Below, one piece after another: positions 33,150 through 42,024 of a stretch of 64,000 nt of DNA; the first letter of the stretch is position 1, and each line of letters opens with the position of its first letter. Position numbers and translations under genes: made by a program. Origin of the DNA: an uncultured Bacteroidota bacterium. GTDB taxonomy: Bacteria > Bacteroidota > Bacteroidia > NS11-12g > UBA9320. The stretch spans positions 1 to 64,000 of the forward strand of contig CAJXBI010000001.1 of assembly GCA_913050005.1 (NCBI GenBank), written 5' to 3'. The notes below the pieces were generated by a model, which was given only the letters and a program-made list of their open reading frames with translations, was not told the DNA's origin and made no database searches.

Positions 33150-36100
33150 ATGAACAACAAAGGATTTATACAATTTATTACTGTGCTGCTTATTTTTGCG
33201 AGTGCTTATCAGCTTTCGTTTACTTTCGTTACGAATAGTGTAGAAAAAACTGCTTCATCACAAGCACAATTAATGTATCCAAATTCAACTGTCCAAAAAG
33301 ATAGTTTTGAGATTCGATACTTAGACTCAATGTCTCAAGAGGAAGTTTATCCAGGATTAGGATTCACTTACCAAGAGTGCAAAGAAAATGAGCTCAACCT
33401 TGGACTTGATCTGCAGGGTGGAATGAATGTAACTTTGGAAGTAGAGACACCTGCAGTTATTATGGCCATGTCTAACAATACCAATGACCAAGCTTTTTTA
33501 GCAGCATTCAAAAAGTCAAAGAATGAATATTTAGGTCAGCAAAACTTTGTTGACTTACTTGCTAAAAATTATGAAGCCGAAAACCCAGATGGAAAAATTG
33601 TAAGTATTTTTTATGGTAAAGGGCTTAAAGCGGAATTGCCTAACGAATATAACTCAACCAACGAGGAAGTATTTGATTACCTAAAACGTGAAAGTGAAAG
33701 TGCCATAAGTAGAGCATTTGAAATCATTAGTACACGTATTGATAAATTTGGAGTAGCACAGCCCAATGTTCAAAGATTAGATAATGGTAGAATTTTAGTT
33801 GAACTTCCTGGAGTTGATGATCCTCAACGTGTTAGAGACTTACTTCAGAGTTCTGCAAAACTTGAGTTTTGGAAAGTATTCCCAAATTATAAGGGTTTTG
33901 AGTACTTAGAGGTAGTAAATAAGATTATATATGGTGTTAACCAGCTAAACAATATCGATAATGAAGAATTGGAAGATGCAGTAAAACAAGATAATCAAAC
34001 AACTAAAGATACATCAACAAGCAAAGACGGTGATTTATTCGAAAATGACCTATTAGCATCATCAGATTCAGTAGGAAGTGATTCTGTTCAGAAATCTAGA
34101 GAAGAAATTCAGCGGGAAAATCCTGTTCTTAGTAAAATAGTTCCAAATGTTGCAAATGAGGGAAAAAATTGGGCTCAGTCTGCAGAAATTGGATACATCG
34201 ATGTAAACGATATTGAAGATTTCAAGGTTTATTTTACAAGAAAAGATATTCTTACAGCTTTACCATCAAATTTACATTTCAAATTTGGATTTAAGCCAAT
34301 CAAAATTGAAGGTAAAGATTTTATTGCCCTGTATGCATTGAAGAGTGGAAGGGCAGGTCAACCTGCATTAGCTGGTGATGTAATTACAGATGCACGACCA
34401 ACTCGACAAGATGATTTGAATCTAGCAGTAAGTATGCAAATGAATCAAGAAGGAACCTCTGTATGGAGAAGAATTACGAAAGAAGCATCATCTAGTAGTC
34501 CCAAAGAGTGTATAGCAGTTGTTTTGGATGACCAAGTTTATAGTGCTCCAACAGTACAGGGTGAAATACCAAACGGAAGTTCAGTAATTACTGGAAATTA
34601 TGAATTGGATGAAGCTACTGACTTGGCAAATATTCTTAAGGCAGGTAAGCTTCCAGCTCCTGCTAAAATTACAGGAGAAACAACAGTAGGACCTACATTA
34701 GGAGCTAGAGCAATTAATGCGGGTATTATTTCACTTGCAGTCGGTTTTTTACTTGTAATCCTTTTTATGATAATTTACTATGGCAAAGCAGGTTTGTATG
34801 CAGATATCGCTTTGCTGGTTAACTTAGTTTTTATAATAGGTGTTCTAGCAGGATTGCATGCTGCTTTAACTCTTCCTGGTATGGCTGGACTTGTACTAAC
34901 AATAGGTATGGCAGTAGATGCTAATGTACTTATTTTCGAGCGTGTTAGAGAAGAGCTACAAGGAGGAAAATCACTCAAAATGGCTATAAAGGACGGTTAT
35001 TCTGGGGCTTATTCCTCGATTATTGATGCAAATATTACCACAATCATAGCAGGGGTTATTCTTTGGGTATTAGGTAAAGGTCCTGTAATGGGATTTGCCG
35101 TTATATTGGTAATAGGTATATTATCATCATTATTTACATCTATATTCTTAACTCGATTACTTATCGATAACGATCTTAAAAAAGGAAAAGAAACTTCTTT
35201 CTACTCATCATTTTCTGAATCAATTGGTAAAAAATTGAACAGAATCAATTGGAACTTCATTGGAAAAAGAAAAACTTTTTACATTATTTCTTCTATCATT
35301 ATTACTGGAGGAATTGCATCAATAGTTACAAAAGGGTTATCAACAGGTGTTGATTTCAAAGGTGGATGGAGCTATGTAGTAAATGTTGAAGATGCATCTA
35401 CTGCTCAAATCAAGGAAGCATTATCAACTAAATTTACAGGTGCTAATACAGAGGTAAAAACTTATGGTTCTGCAAGTCAATTTAAAGTCACTACTTCTTA
35501 TATGATTGATAATAAAGATGCTGATGCTGGATTAAAAGTAGAATCTAAATTGGTATCGGCTTTAGAAGCGTATAATGTATCAGGTGAAAATATCTTATCA
35601 AGTAGTAAAGTAGGACCAACGATAGCAAAAGATATTTCTGTTCGATCAACCTGGGCTATCGCACTTGCAATTATTGGTATGTTCCTTTACATTTTAATTA
35701 GGTTTAGAAATATTGGTTTTAGTTTAGGTGCAACGACAGCAATTTTTCATGATGTTTTGGTAGTTTTTTCTCTATATTCAATTTTATGGGGAATTTTACC
35801 TTTTGAGCTTTCAATTGATCAAGCTTTTATAGCTGCTATTCTTACAGTAGTGGGTTATTCCATCAATGATACTGTGGTCGTATTTGACCGTGTGAGAGAA
35901 TTTATTGGACAAAATCGAAGAGAGTCTGACCAGTCTCAGGTTATTAATAAAGCAATTAACTCGACATTAAGTAGAACATTAATTACCTCATTAACTACTT
36001 TACTGGTTATTTTAATATTATTTATCTTCGGTGGCGAAGGGCTTAAAGGATTTACTTTTGCACTTCTAGTTGGTGTCGCAGTTGGTACATATTCATCTGT

Positions 36101-36152
36101 TTGTGTAGCTACACCAATTGTTGTTGATTTTATGAATCGATTTAAGAAATAA
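33150..36152 (+). CDS. secDF: Fused protein translocase subunit SecDF
   Basis: 1000 aa with SecD ('LGLDLQGGMNVTLEVE', 'GMAVDANVLIFERVREEL') and SecF ('VGYSINDTVVVFDRVRE') modules in one ORF. Confidence 0.97.
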   Translation: MNNKGFIQFITVLLIFASAYQLSFTFVTNSVEKTASSQAQLMYPNSTVQKDSFEIRYLDSMSQEEVYPGLGFTYQECKENELNLGLDLQGGMNVTLEVETPAVIMAMSNNTNDQAFLAAFKKSKNEYLGQQNFVDLLAKNYEAENPDGKIVSIFYGKGLKAELPNEYNSTNEEVFDYLKRESESAISRAFEIISTRIDKFGVAQPNVQRLDNGRILVELPGVDDPQRVRDLLQSSAKLEFWKVFPNYKGFEYLEVVNKIIYGVNQLNNIDNEELEDAVKQDNQTTKDTSTSKDGDLFENDLLASSDSVGSDSVQKSREEIQRENPVLSKIVPNVANEGKNWAQSAEIGYIDVNDIEDFKVYFTRKDILTALPSNLHFKFGFKPIKIEGKDFIALYALKSGRAGQPALAGDVITDARPTRQDDLNLAVSMQMNQEGTSVWRRITKEASSSSPKECIAVVLDDQVYSAPTVQGEIPNGSSVITGNYELDEATDLANILKAGKLPAPAKITGETTVGPTLGARAINAGIISLAVGFLLVILFMIIYYGKAGLYADIALLVNLVFIIGVLAGLHAALTLPGMAGLVLTIGMAVDANVLIFERVREELQGGKSLKMAIKDGYSGAYSSIIDANITTIIAGVILWVLGKGPVMGFAVILVIGILSSLFTSIFLTRLLIDNDLKKGKETSFYSSFSESIGKKLNRINWNFIGKRKTFYIISSIIITGGIASIVTKGLSTGVDFKGGWSYVVNVEDASTAQIKEALSTKFTGANTEVKTYGSASQFKVTTSYMIDNKDADAGLKVESKLVSALEAYNVSGENILSSSKVGPTIAKDISVRSTWAIALAIIGMFLYILIRFRNIGFSLGATTAIFHDVLVVFSLYSILWGILPFELSIDQAFIAAILTVVGYSINDTVVVFDRVREFIGQNRRESDQSQVINKAINSTLSRTLITSLTTLLVILILFIFGGEGLKGFTFALLVGVAVGTYSSVCVATPIVVDFMNRFKK

Positions 36153-36182
36153 CAACACCAAAACTAATTAATCGCATCTAAG

Positions 36183-36220
36183 AGCCTCTTATTTACTTTT
36201 TGAGTAAGGAGGCTTTTTTT
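36183..36220 (+). terminator. Terminator downstream of secDF
   Basis: agcctc...ttact-loop-agtaa...gaggct hairpin, then T7. Confidence 0.8.
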
Positions 36221-36291
36221 AATATTTAATATCATAAGTGTTTATGACAATTATTAGACATAAAGGGGTATGCTAAAGTGTGTGCTTATTT

Positions 36292-36395
36292 TAAATTTGT
36301 AGTAATTAAAATATAAATGTTTATCATTTCAAAGACATTATTTTAATATGGTTAAACAAAAGCCCTCAAAATACTGTTTTGGGGGCTTATTATTT
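36292..36395 (+). ncRNA. Candidate small RNA: promoter-like box followed by a terminator-like hairpin
   Basis: TAAATTTG (36292-36299) with a weak -33 (tatg) 19 bp upstream; 11 bp stem agccctcaaaa/ttttgggggct at 36361-36387, then a T-rich tract. No credible ORF between them. Confidence 0.3.
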
Positions 36396-36428
36396 ATTTT
36401 ATTTTGCCAAAATTGTTCAGTGTCTTAA

Positions 36429-36458
36429 ATAAAAAAGCCCCGATAAAAATTGAGGCTT
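36429..36458 (-). terminator. Terminator of the isomerase gene (minus strand)
   Basis: On the minus strand: aagcctc-loop-ggggctt followed by T6, about 30 bp after the stop codon at 36486. Confidence 0.75.
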
Positions 36459-36485
36459 CTGACAATGTATTTTTAAGTTGAAATG

Positions 36486-37481
36486 CTAATCTTTTTTGAC
36501 TTCCAAATCACTCAAAAATCCTTTAAGATTCATAATGATCGGTACATTCATTAAATCAGAACCTAACTCTTTAGCAAGCAGAATACTTACCCAGTCTAGT
36601 CGGTATATAACATCAAAAATAGCTTGTAGTGAGTATTCTGGAATTTGCATTGGTAAAATGATGTTGTTATCCAATTCTAAATGTGAAATTAGAAAATCAA
36701 AGCGGGCAGCCACCCGTGGATTTTGATTTGAGTAGAGCATAATAAAATTAGTATCTAATCTGTCAGTGTAACTCTCTATTGCATTGTGGTTAGCTTCTGG
36801 AAGTACATTCACAAATCCTTCAAGTTTTGAATTTTCTTGAAGTTGTTGTGAGAATCTAACGGCTACTGGTGCATATTCTCTATCTGCTACAATTACAAAT
36901 TTTTTACGAATAGTGTTTTTAAAGAAATTAAATATTTGTACACCGCTTTGTTTTTGTCGGTCTCTATTCTCTTCAAAATAATCTCTAATTCCTTGAATTA
37001 TAGGTTTGTAGTCATTCCCTAAAAGTTCTCCAAAAATCATACTAATGAATCCTAGACCTTGACCAACAGTCATTCGAGGTTGGTATCCACTTTTAAGATC
37101 GTAGATTTTTAGGTTATTTTGAATGGCTAATTCTTTTAGTTTCCCGCCACCAGTTAAAACAATTATAGAACATTCTAGTTGATTTGCTTCTTCAAATAGT
37201 TGTAAGGTTTCTTCGGTATTACCTGAATAAGAATTAAGAATAACAAGTGTTTTGGAGCTCGCAAATTTTGGTAGATGATAGTCAGCAACAGTTTCAATAG
37301 GGACGGGACATTTGTCAAAAAACCAGTTTTTTGCCAAAACTGCTCCAATACCACTTCCACCGAGACCTCCCATAATTATATTGTCAAATTGGTTGACATT
37401 CATTTCATGGCTTTTGTAATTCTTTATCACAAAATCGAATTGCTCTGTAAAATTATCTAATGAAGTTTCATGTGTAATCAT
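36486..37481 (-). CDS. Bifunctional phosphoglucose/phosphomannose isomerase (SIS domain)
   Basis: 'NIIMGGLGGSGIGAVLAKNW...VILNSYSGNTEETL...PEANHNAIESY'. Confidence 0.9.
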   Translation of the reverse strand: MITHETSLDNFTEQFDFVIKNYKSHEMNVNQFDNIIMGGLGGSGIGAVLAKNWFFDKCPVPIETVADYHLPKFASSKTLVILNSYSGNTEETLQLFEEANQLECSIIVLTGGGKLKELAIQNNLKIYDLKSGYQPRMTVGQGLGFISMIFGELLGNDYKPIIQGIRDYFEENRDRQKQSGVQIFNFFKNTIRKKFVIVADREYAPVAVRFSQQLQENSKLEGFVNVLPEANHNAIESYTDRLDTNFIMLYSNQNPRVAARFDFLISHLELDNNIILPMQIPEYSLQAIFDVIYRLDWVSILLAKELGSDLMNVPIIMNLKGFLSDLEVKKD

Positions 37482-37565
37482 ATTTTATTCTTAATACTTT
37501 TGTGGGGTGCAAAAATAATCAGATTAACGGTTAACACCTTTCTGTTTAGCATAGATTTTAGTAAA

Positions 37566-38609
37566 ATGTCAAATACATCAAATAATGCCATTAAAATAGT
37601 TGAAGATGAGCTTTTTATCAATTATACATTCACTGTGGATGATGGTCAAGAGCCACTCCGCATCGATAAGTATTTGGCGAGTAAAATAGAGCGAGCTAGC
37701 CGAAATAAACTTCAGGAAGCAATAGATCAAAAGCATATTTTCGTTGATGGAAAAGCTGTAAAATCCAATTATAAGGTAAAACCTAAAAATTATATTGAAG
37801 TATTAGTGGATAAGGAACCTACTGAACTAGAAGTAATCCCCCAGAATATTCCACTTGATATTGTTTATGAAGATGATGATTTGATGATTATTAATAAGGA
37901 AGCGGGGATGGTAGTTCACCCAGGATATGGAAATCATTCGGGTACACTTCTTAATGCGTTAGCTTTCTTATTGGATAAAAAAGCAACACATCGTGGAAAA
38001 AGACCTTGGTTAGTTCATCGGATAGATAAAAATACAAGTGGCCTATTGGTGACTGCTAAAAATGATCAGTCAATGGCACATCTATCTCAACAATTTAAAG
38101 ACCATACTATTGAGCGAACATATCAAGCTTTAGTTTGGGGTAGTCCTCAAGAAAACCAAGGCACATTGTCAACTATTATTGGACGTGATAAGTATAATCG
38201 AAAAAAGTTTAGTGTGTTATCAGACGATGAGAATCGTGGTAAACATGCGATTACCCATTATAAAATCTTAGAGGATTTTATATATACAAGTTTAGTAGAA
38301 TGCAAACTAGAAACTGGTCGTACACATCAAATTAGGGTTCATATGAAGCATTTAGGACATCCTCTATTTAGTGATGATAATTATGGAGGGAATCGCATTC
38401 TTAAAGGAGTAGTTTTTAGTAAGTACAAACAATTCGTAGATAATTGCTTTAGTATTTTACCTCGACAGGGTTTGCATGCTAAATCTTTAGGATTTCAGCA
38501 CCCGAGTACTAATGAGTGGATGCAATTTGAAACTGATCTCCCTCATGATATGCAAACTGTCGTTAATAAATGGAGAGATGCTTCTAAAACTTATGGTTTT
38601 AATAATTAG
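37566..38609 (+). CDS. rluD: RluA/RluD-family 23S rRNA pseudouridine synthase
   Basis: S4 domain plus 'LVHRIDKNTSGLLVTAKND' and 'ETGRTHQIRVHMKHLGHP'; ATG at 37566 preferred. Confidence 0.92.
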   Translation: MSNTSNNAIKIVEDELFINYTFTVDDGQEPLRIDKYLASKIERASRNKLQEAIDQKHIFVDGKAVKSNYKVKPKNYIEVLVDKEPTELEVIPQNIPLDIVYEDDDLMIINKEAGMVVHPGYGNHSGTLLNALAFLLDKKATHRGKRPWLVHRIDKNTSGLLVTAKNDQSMAHLSQQFKDHTIERTYQALVWGSPQENQGTLSTIIGRDKYNRKKFSVLSDDENRGKHAITHYKILEDFIYTSLVECKLETGRTHQIRVHMKHLGHPLFSDDNYGGNRILKGVVFSKYKQFVDNCFSILPRQGLHAKSLGFQHPSTNEWMQFETDLPHDMQTVVNKWRDASKTYGFNN

Positions 38610-39598
38610 GGCCTGAAATAACTTCGTTTTACCAATAATTTACCTATAGTATACTCTTGAACGGTCACCAAATAAGGAAAGTTTGTGAGTGTAGCAAAAT
38701 AGCGTTCGGTATCCTCTAAAATTAACTGTCCTCGTTTATCGTATAATGAATTACCCATTTGAAAAGAGCCTTTACGGTGCATTTTTAATTGAATTGATTT
38801 CCCAACATAAGGTGTAACTTTAACACTTATAAATGGTATGGCATTTTTTATTGAATCTTTCTGTTCTTGATCTAGGTAATTTGCATAACCCTCAAAATTT
38901 TTGAATGAAAAAAGCGAAAAATAACTTCGTGCAGCTGATTGAGAAAACGAGTTTATTTTTGGTATAATGTTATAAGAAGAATCTAATTGATTGATTTGAA
39001 AAGATTCACTTGAATCCAAATGATGTAAAACCTCAATTGACTTTATTTCTTCAGAAGAAAAATCAAAAACAGTTTGATCAAACCAATCCTTTTTTTGGGT
39101 GCTAAATTTGGGTTCTAACAAACTAGCAAAACCAAGGATATGAGCTTCATAAGGAGTGTTTGAACCATTTATATGTATATAGGTTGATGAACGATCTGGG
39201 TTGGATGATCCGACATAATAATCTCGAATACATTTATCTTCTTTAAAAATTTGAACATGAATAGATCTTCCGACCATTTTACGAATAACATTTTGCTGAG
39301 CAGTTTTAGCAACGGGTCCTTTAATTCGGATATTTTTGATGGTTTCATTTAATAGCGATTCAATTTTGGGCTTGAACGCTTTTAGTTTGTTATTTACATA
39401 CCATATCCCTTCATTTTTAGATAAAATCACCTCGTTCCCTTGACGATTCTTCATTTTTATGCGAGTAATTTTCTCAGGATTTTCAACAGCAAAGCGATTT
39501 ATATCTCTAAAATTAGTTTGTTCATTTTTACTAAAGATTTTCCATATACAAAAGATAGTAACTAAAACAACAGCTATTATAATTATTGATTTTTTCAT
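38606..39598 (-). CDS. DUF4340 domain-containing protein
   Basis: Single N-terminal TM and 'ITRIKMKNRQGNEVILSKNEGIWYVNNKLKAFKPKIESLL...DWFDQTVFDFSSEEIKSIEV'. Confidence 0.65.
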   Translation of the reverse strand: MKKSIIIIAVVLVTIFCIWKIFSKNEQTNFRDINRFAVENPEKITRIKMKNRQGNEVILSKNEGIWYVNNKLKAFKPKIESLLNETIKNIRIKGPVAKTAQQNVIRKMVGRSIHVQIFKEDKCIRDYYVGSSNPDRSSTYIHINGSNTPYEAHILGFASLLEPKFSTQKKDWFDQTVFDFSSEEIKSIEVLHHLDSSESFQINQLDSSYNIIPKINSFSQSAARSYFSLFSFKNFEGYANYLDQEQKDSIKNAIPFISVKVTPYVGKSIQLKMHRKGSFQMGNSLYDKRGQLILEDTERYFATLTNFPYLVTVQEYTIGKLLVKRSYFRP

Positions 39599-39752
39599 TC
39601 TTGGTATTTCAAAGAAACAATGCTTTTCACAAAATTGGGTAATTGTCTAACGTTTATATTTTGAATCTTTTAACAATTTTGAGGATTCTAATTTGACTTA
39701 TCTAAGTAGCAAAAGAAAAGCGAGTTAAACCTTTATTCTCGGTTGCTTGTTA

Positions 39753-39760
39753 TAAATTTG
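39753..39760 (+). promoter_or_regulatory. -7 box TAAATTTG immediately upstream of the aroB GTG
   Basis: TAAATTTG ends 5 nt before the GTG at 39766. Confidence 0.5.
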
Positions 39761-39765
39761 AAGTT

Positions 39766-40785
39766 GTGAAAAACGGACTCAAGCATCTAAAAAAATTTAT
39801 TGCTGAACATGAAGAAAGTATAATTGTTTTAGTTGACAAGCATACTTATGCATTATGCTATCCGCTGTTACATTTGAATTTACCATATATTTTGGTTCCC
39901 TATGGGGAGAATTATAAAAATTTAAATAGTTGTGAATATATCTGGAAAAAACTTGTTGAGCTCAATGCTAATAGAGAAACTACACTACTTTGTTTGGGTG
40001 GAGGAGTTTTGTGTGATATGGGTGCATTTGCGGGTACATGTTATCAAAGAGGGATGTCCCTAGCATTAGCCCCTACCAGTTTACTTGCCATGGTTGATGC
40101 TAGTATAGGGGGTAAAAATGGAGTTGATTTTTTAGGATTTAAAAATTACATAGGTACGTTCAGTAAACCAAGTCAAACGTTCATATGTCCTAAATTTTTA
40201 AATACATTGCCTTATTTGGAGTTAGTTAATGGATATGTTGAGATGCTCAAACATGGTTTGATAGCTGATCGATTGCACTATGATCAAGTTAAACTATTTT
40301 TTCTGAAAGAAAGACATGAATTGTTACCTCAATTGATTTATGATTCAATAGGTATTAAGACTCAACTGGTTGAAGAAGATTTTAGAGATTTAGGGGTTAG
40401 AAGGAGGCTTAATTTTGGTCATACAATAGGTCATGCAATAGAAGCGAACAGCCTTAGTGTAAGCGAGGAAAATCAGGCTTTATCTCACGGAGTGGCTGTG
40501 GCATTGGGGATGGTAGTTGAAAGTTATATTAGTCATAAGATGACTGGACTTTCTTCTGACCAATTGAATGAAATATCAACAGTTCTCAGTGGAATAGTTA
40601 AATCGGTTTATAACGAAATCCCAGAAATAGATGAATTGATGCCTTATCTGAAAAGAGATAAAAAGAACCACAATCATTTAATTAATTGTACCCTAATTAA
40701 GCAGATAGGTGAAGCTAATCAGGATTATGAAGTTGAGGAAGACTTGATTAAAGCAGGTTTAGATTATTTGAAAAGTTTAAAATGA
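39766..40785 (+). CDS. aroB: 3-dehydroquinate synthase
   Basis: 'LLCLGGGVLCDMGAFAGTCYQRGMSLALAPTSLLAMVDASIGGKNGVDF', 'RRRLNFGHTIGHAIE'. Confidence 0.95.
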   Translation: MKNGLKHLKKFIAEHEESIIVLVDKHTYALCYPLLHLNLPYILVPYGENYKNLNSCEYIWKKLVELNANRETTLLCLGGGVLCDMGAFAGTCYQRGMSLALAPTSLLAMVDASIGGKNGVDFLGFKNYIGTFSKPSQTFICPKFLNTLPYLELVNGYVEMLKHGLIADRLHYDQVKLFFLKERHELLPQLIYDSIGIKTQLVEEDFRDLGVRRRLNFGHTIGHAIEANSLSVSEENQALSHGVAVALGMVVESYISHKMTGLSSDQLNEISTVLSGIVKSVYNEIPEIDELMPYLKRDKKNHNHLINCTLIKQIGEANQDYEVEEDLIKAGLDYLKSLK

Positions 40786-42020
40786 TTCGATTATCGAATA
40801 GCAAAAAACAGTTATTTGGAGAGGTTATTTTGCCTAGTTCAAAGAGCGTCACTAATCGAATGTTGATACTTAAAAAACTCTATGAGCCACAGCTAATTTT
40901 AGACAATATATCAGAGGCAAATGATTCTCAAGTTTTAAAAAATATCTTGGGTTCAAATGATAATCATTTGAATGTGAAAGACGCTGGGACGGCATATCGT
41001 TTTTTAACAGCATATTGTGCAGTAACACCTGGGGAATGGACGATTAAAGGCACGACTCGACTTCATGAACGACCCATAGCAGATTTGGTAGAGACACTAA
41101 AAAGGTTGGGAGCAGACATAAATTATTTAGAGAAACATGGACAGGGACCACTGAGAATTGTGGGGAAAAAGCTAGGTGTCTCATCTAGCCTAATAGACCT
41201 CTCAAAAATTAATAGCAGTCAATTTGCTTCTGCCTTGTTGATGATTGCACCTTTAATTGATGGGGAATTTAATTTTAAAGTAAATACAAAGATGTCTTCT
41301 TATGCTTATGTTTTATTGACAATTGCGTGTTTGAGAAGGATGGGTTTTTCTGTATGGGTTAAGGGGGCTCATATCAAAGTTTCCAAAAAACAAAAGTTTG
41401 ACGGGGAATATTTTAAGATTGAACCTGATTGGAGCTCTTTTTATTATTGGATGAGTATGACTCACCTTTCAAAAAAAGCAGATTTGTTTTTCCCAGGAGT
41501 TAGATTAAACAATATGCAAAAAGAACGAAAAAAACTTTTTGAGATTGGTCACCCAAGTATTGTCATGGAGGAACTAAATGATGGAATAAGAATTATAAAA
41601 TATGCTTCTGACAAACCCTATGTTTTTCCAAAAGAGTTAAACTATAATCAGTTCCCTGATATTTCTATGACTTTTGCCATCTTGCTTCCTGCGATTGGTT
41701 GTAATAAAATTATTTTTAAAGGCTTGCAAAGCTTAAAATATAAAGAGTGTAATCGAGAACTTGCAACTAAAGAACATCTTAATAGAGTTGGAGTTAACTT
41801 TAAATCAGTTGATGACCATTGGCTTATGTGTGGAGACTCTTTTAATTTAGAAAAAGACACCCTTTTTAGGTCGTTCAAAGACCATCGTATGGTAATGTGC
41901 GTGGCACCACTATCATTGTTAGAACCTATTTGCATTGATGAAGAAACAGTCGTCAAAAAATCATACCCAAATTTCTGGGAGGATCTACTTAAGATGGGAT
42001 TTGAAATTGAGTATCTTTGA
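40782..42020 (+). CDS. aroA: 3-phosphoshikimate 1-carboxyvinyltransferase (EPSP synthase)
   Basis: 'VILPSSKSVTNRMLIL', 'KDAGTAYRFLTAYCA', 'LHERPIADLVETLKRLGADI', 'FKDHRMVM'. Confidence 0.93.
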   Translation: MIRLSNSKKQLFGEVILPSSKSVTNRMLILKKLYEPQLILDNISEANDSQVLKNILGSNDNHLNVKDAGTAYRFLTAYCAVTPGEWTIKGTTRLHERPIADLVETLKRLGADINYLEKHGQGPLRIVGKKLGVSSSLIDLSKINSSQFASALLMIAPLIDGEFNFKVNTKMSSYAYVLLTIACLRRMGFSVWVKGAHIKVSKKQKFDGEYFKIEPDWSSFYYWMSMTHLSKKADLFFPGVRLNNMQKERKKLFEIGHPSIVMEELNDGIRIIKYASDKPYVFPKELNYNQFPDISMTFAILLPAIGCNKIIFKGLQSLKYKECNRELATKEHLNRVGVNFKSVDDHWLMCGDSFNLEKDTLFRSFKDHRMVMCVAPLSLLEPICIDEETVVKKSYPNFWEDLLKMGFEIEYL

Positions 42021-42024
42021 ACCA

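Noticed and set aside
37470-37565. N-terminal extension of the RluD-family ORF
   Set aside because: Overlaps the divergent isomerase gene start; hydrophobic unconserved segment. ATG at 37566 is the plausible start.
41935-42024. N-terminal extension of aroC in the ORF track (MMKKQSSKNHTQISG...)
   Set aside because: Overlaps the aroA 3' end out of frame; conserved chorismate synthase N-terminus begins at the ATG at 42025.
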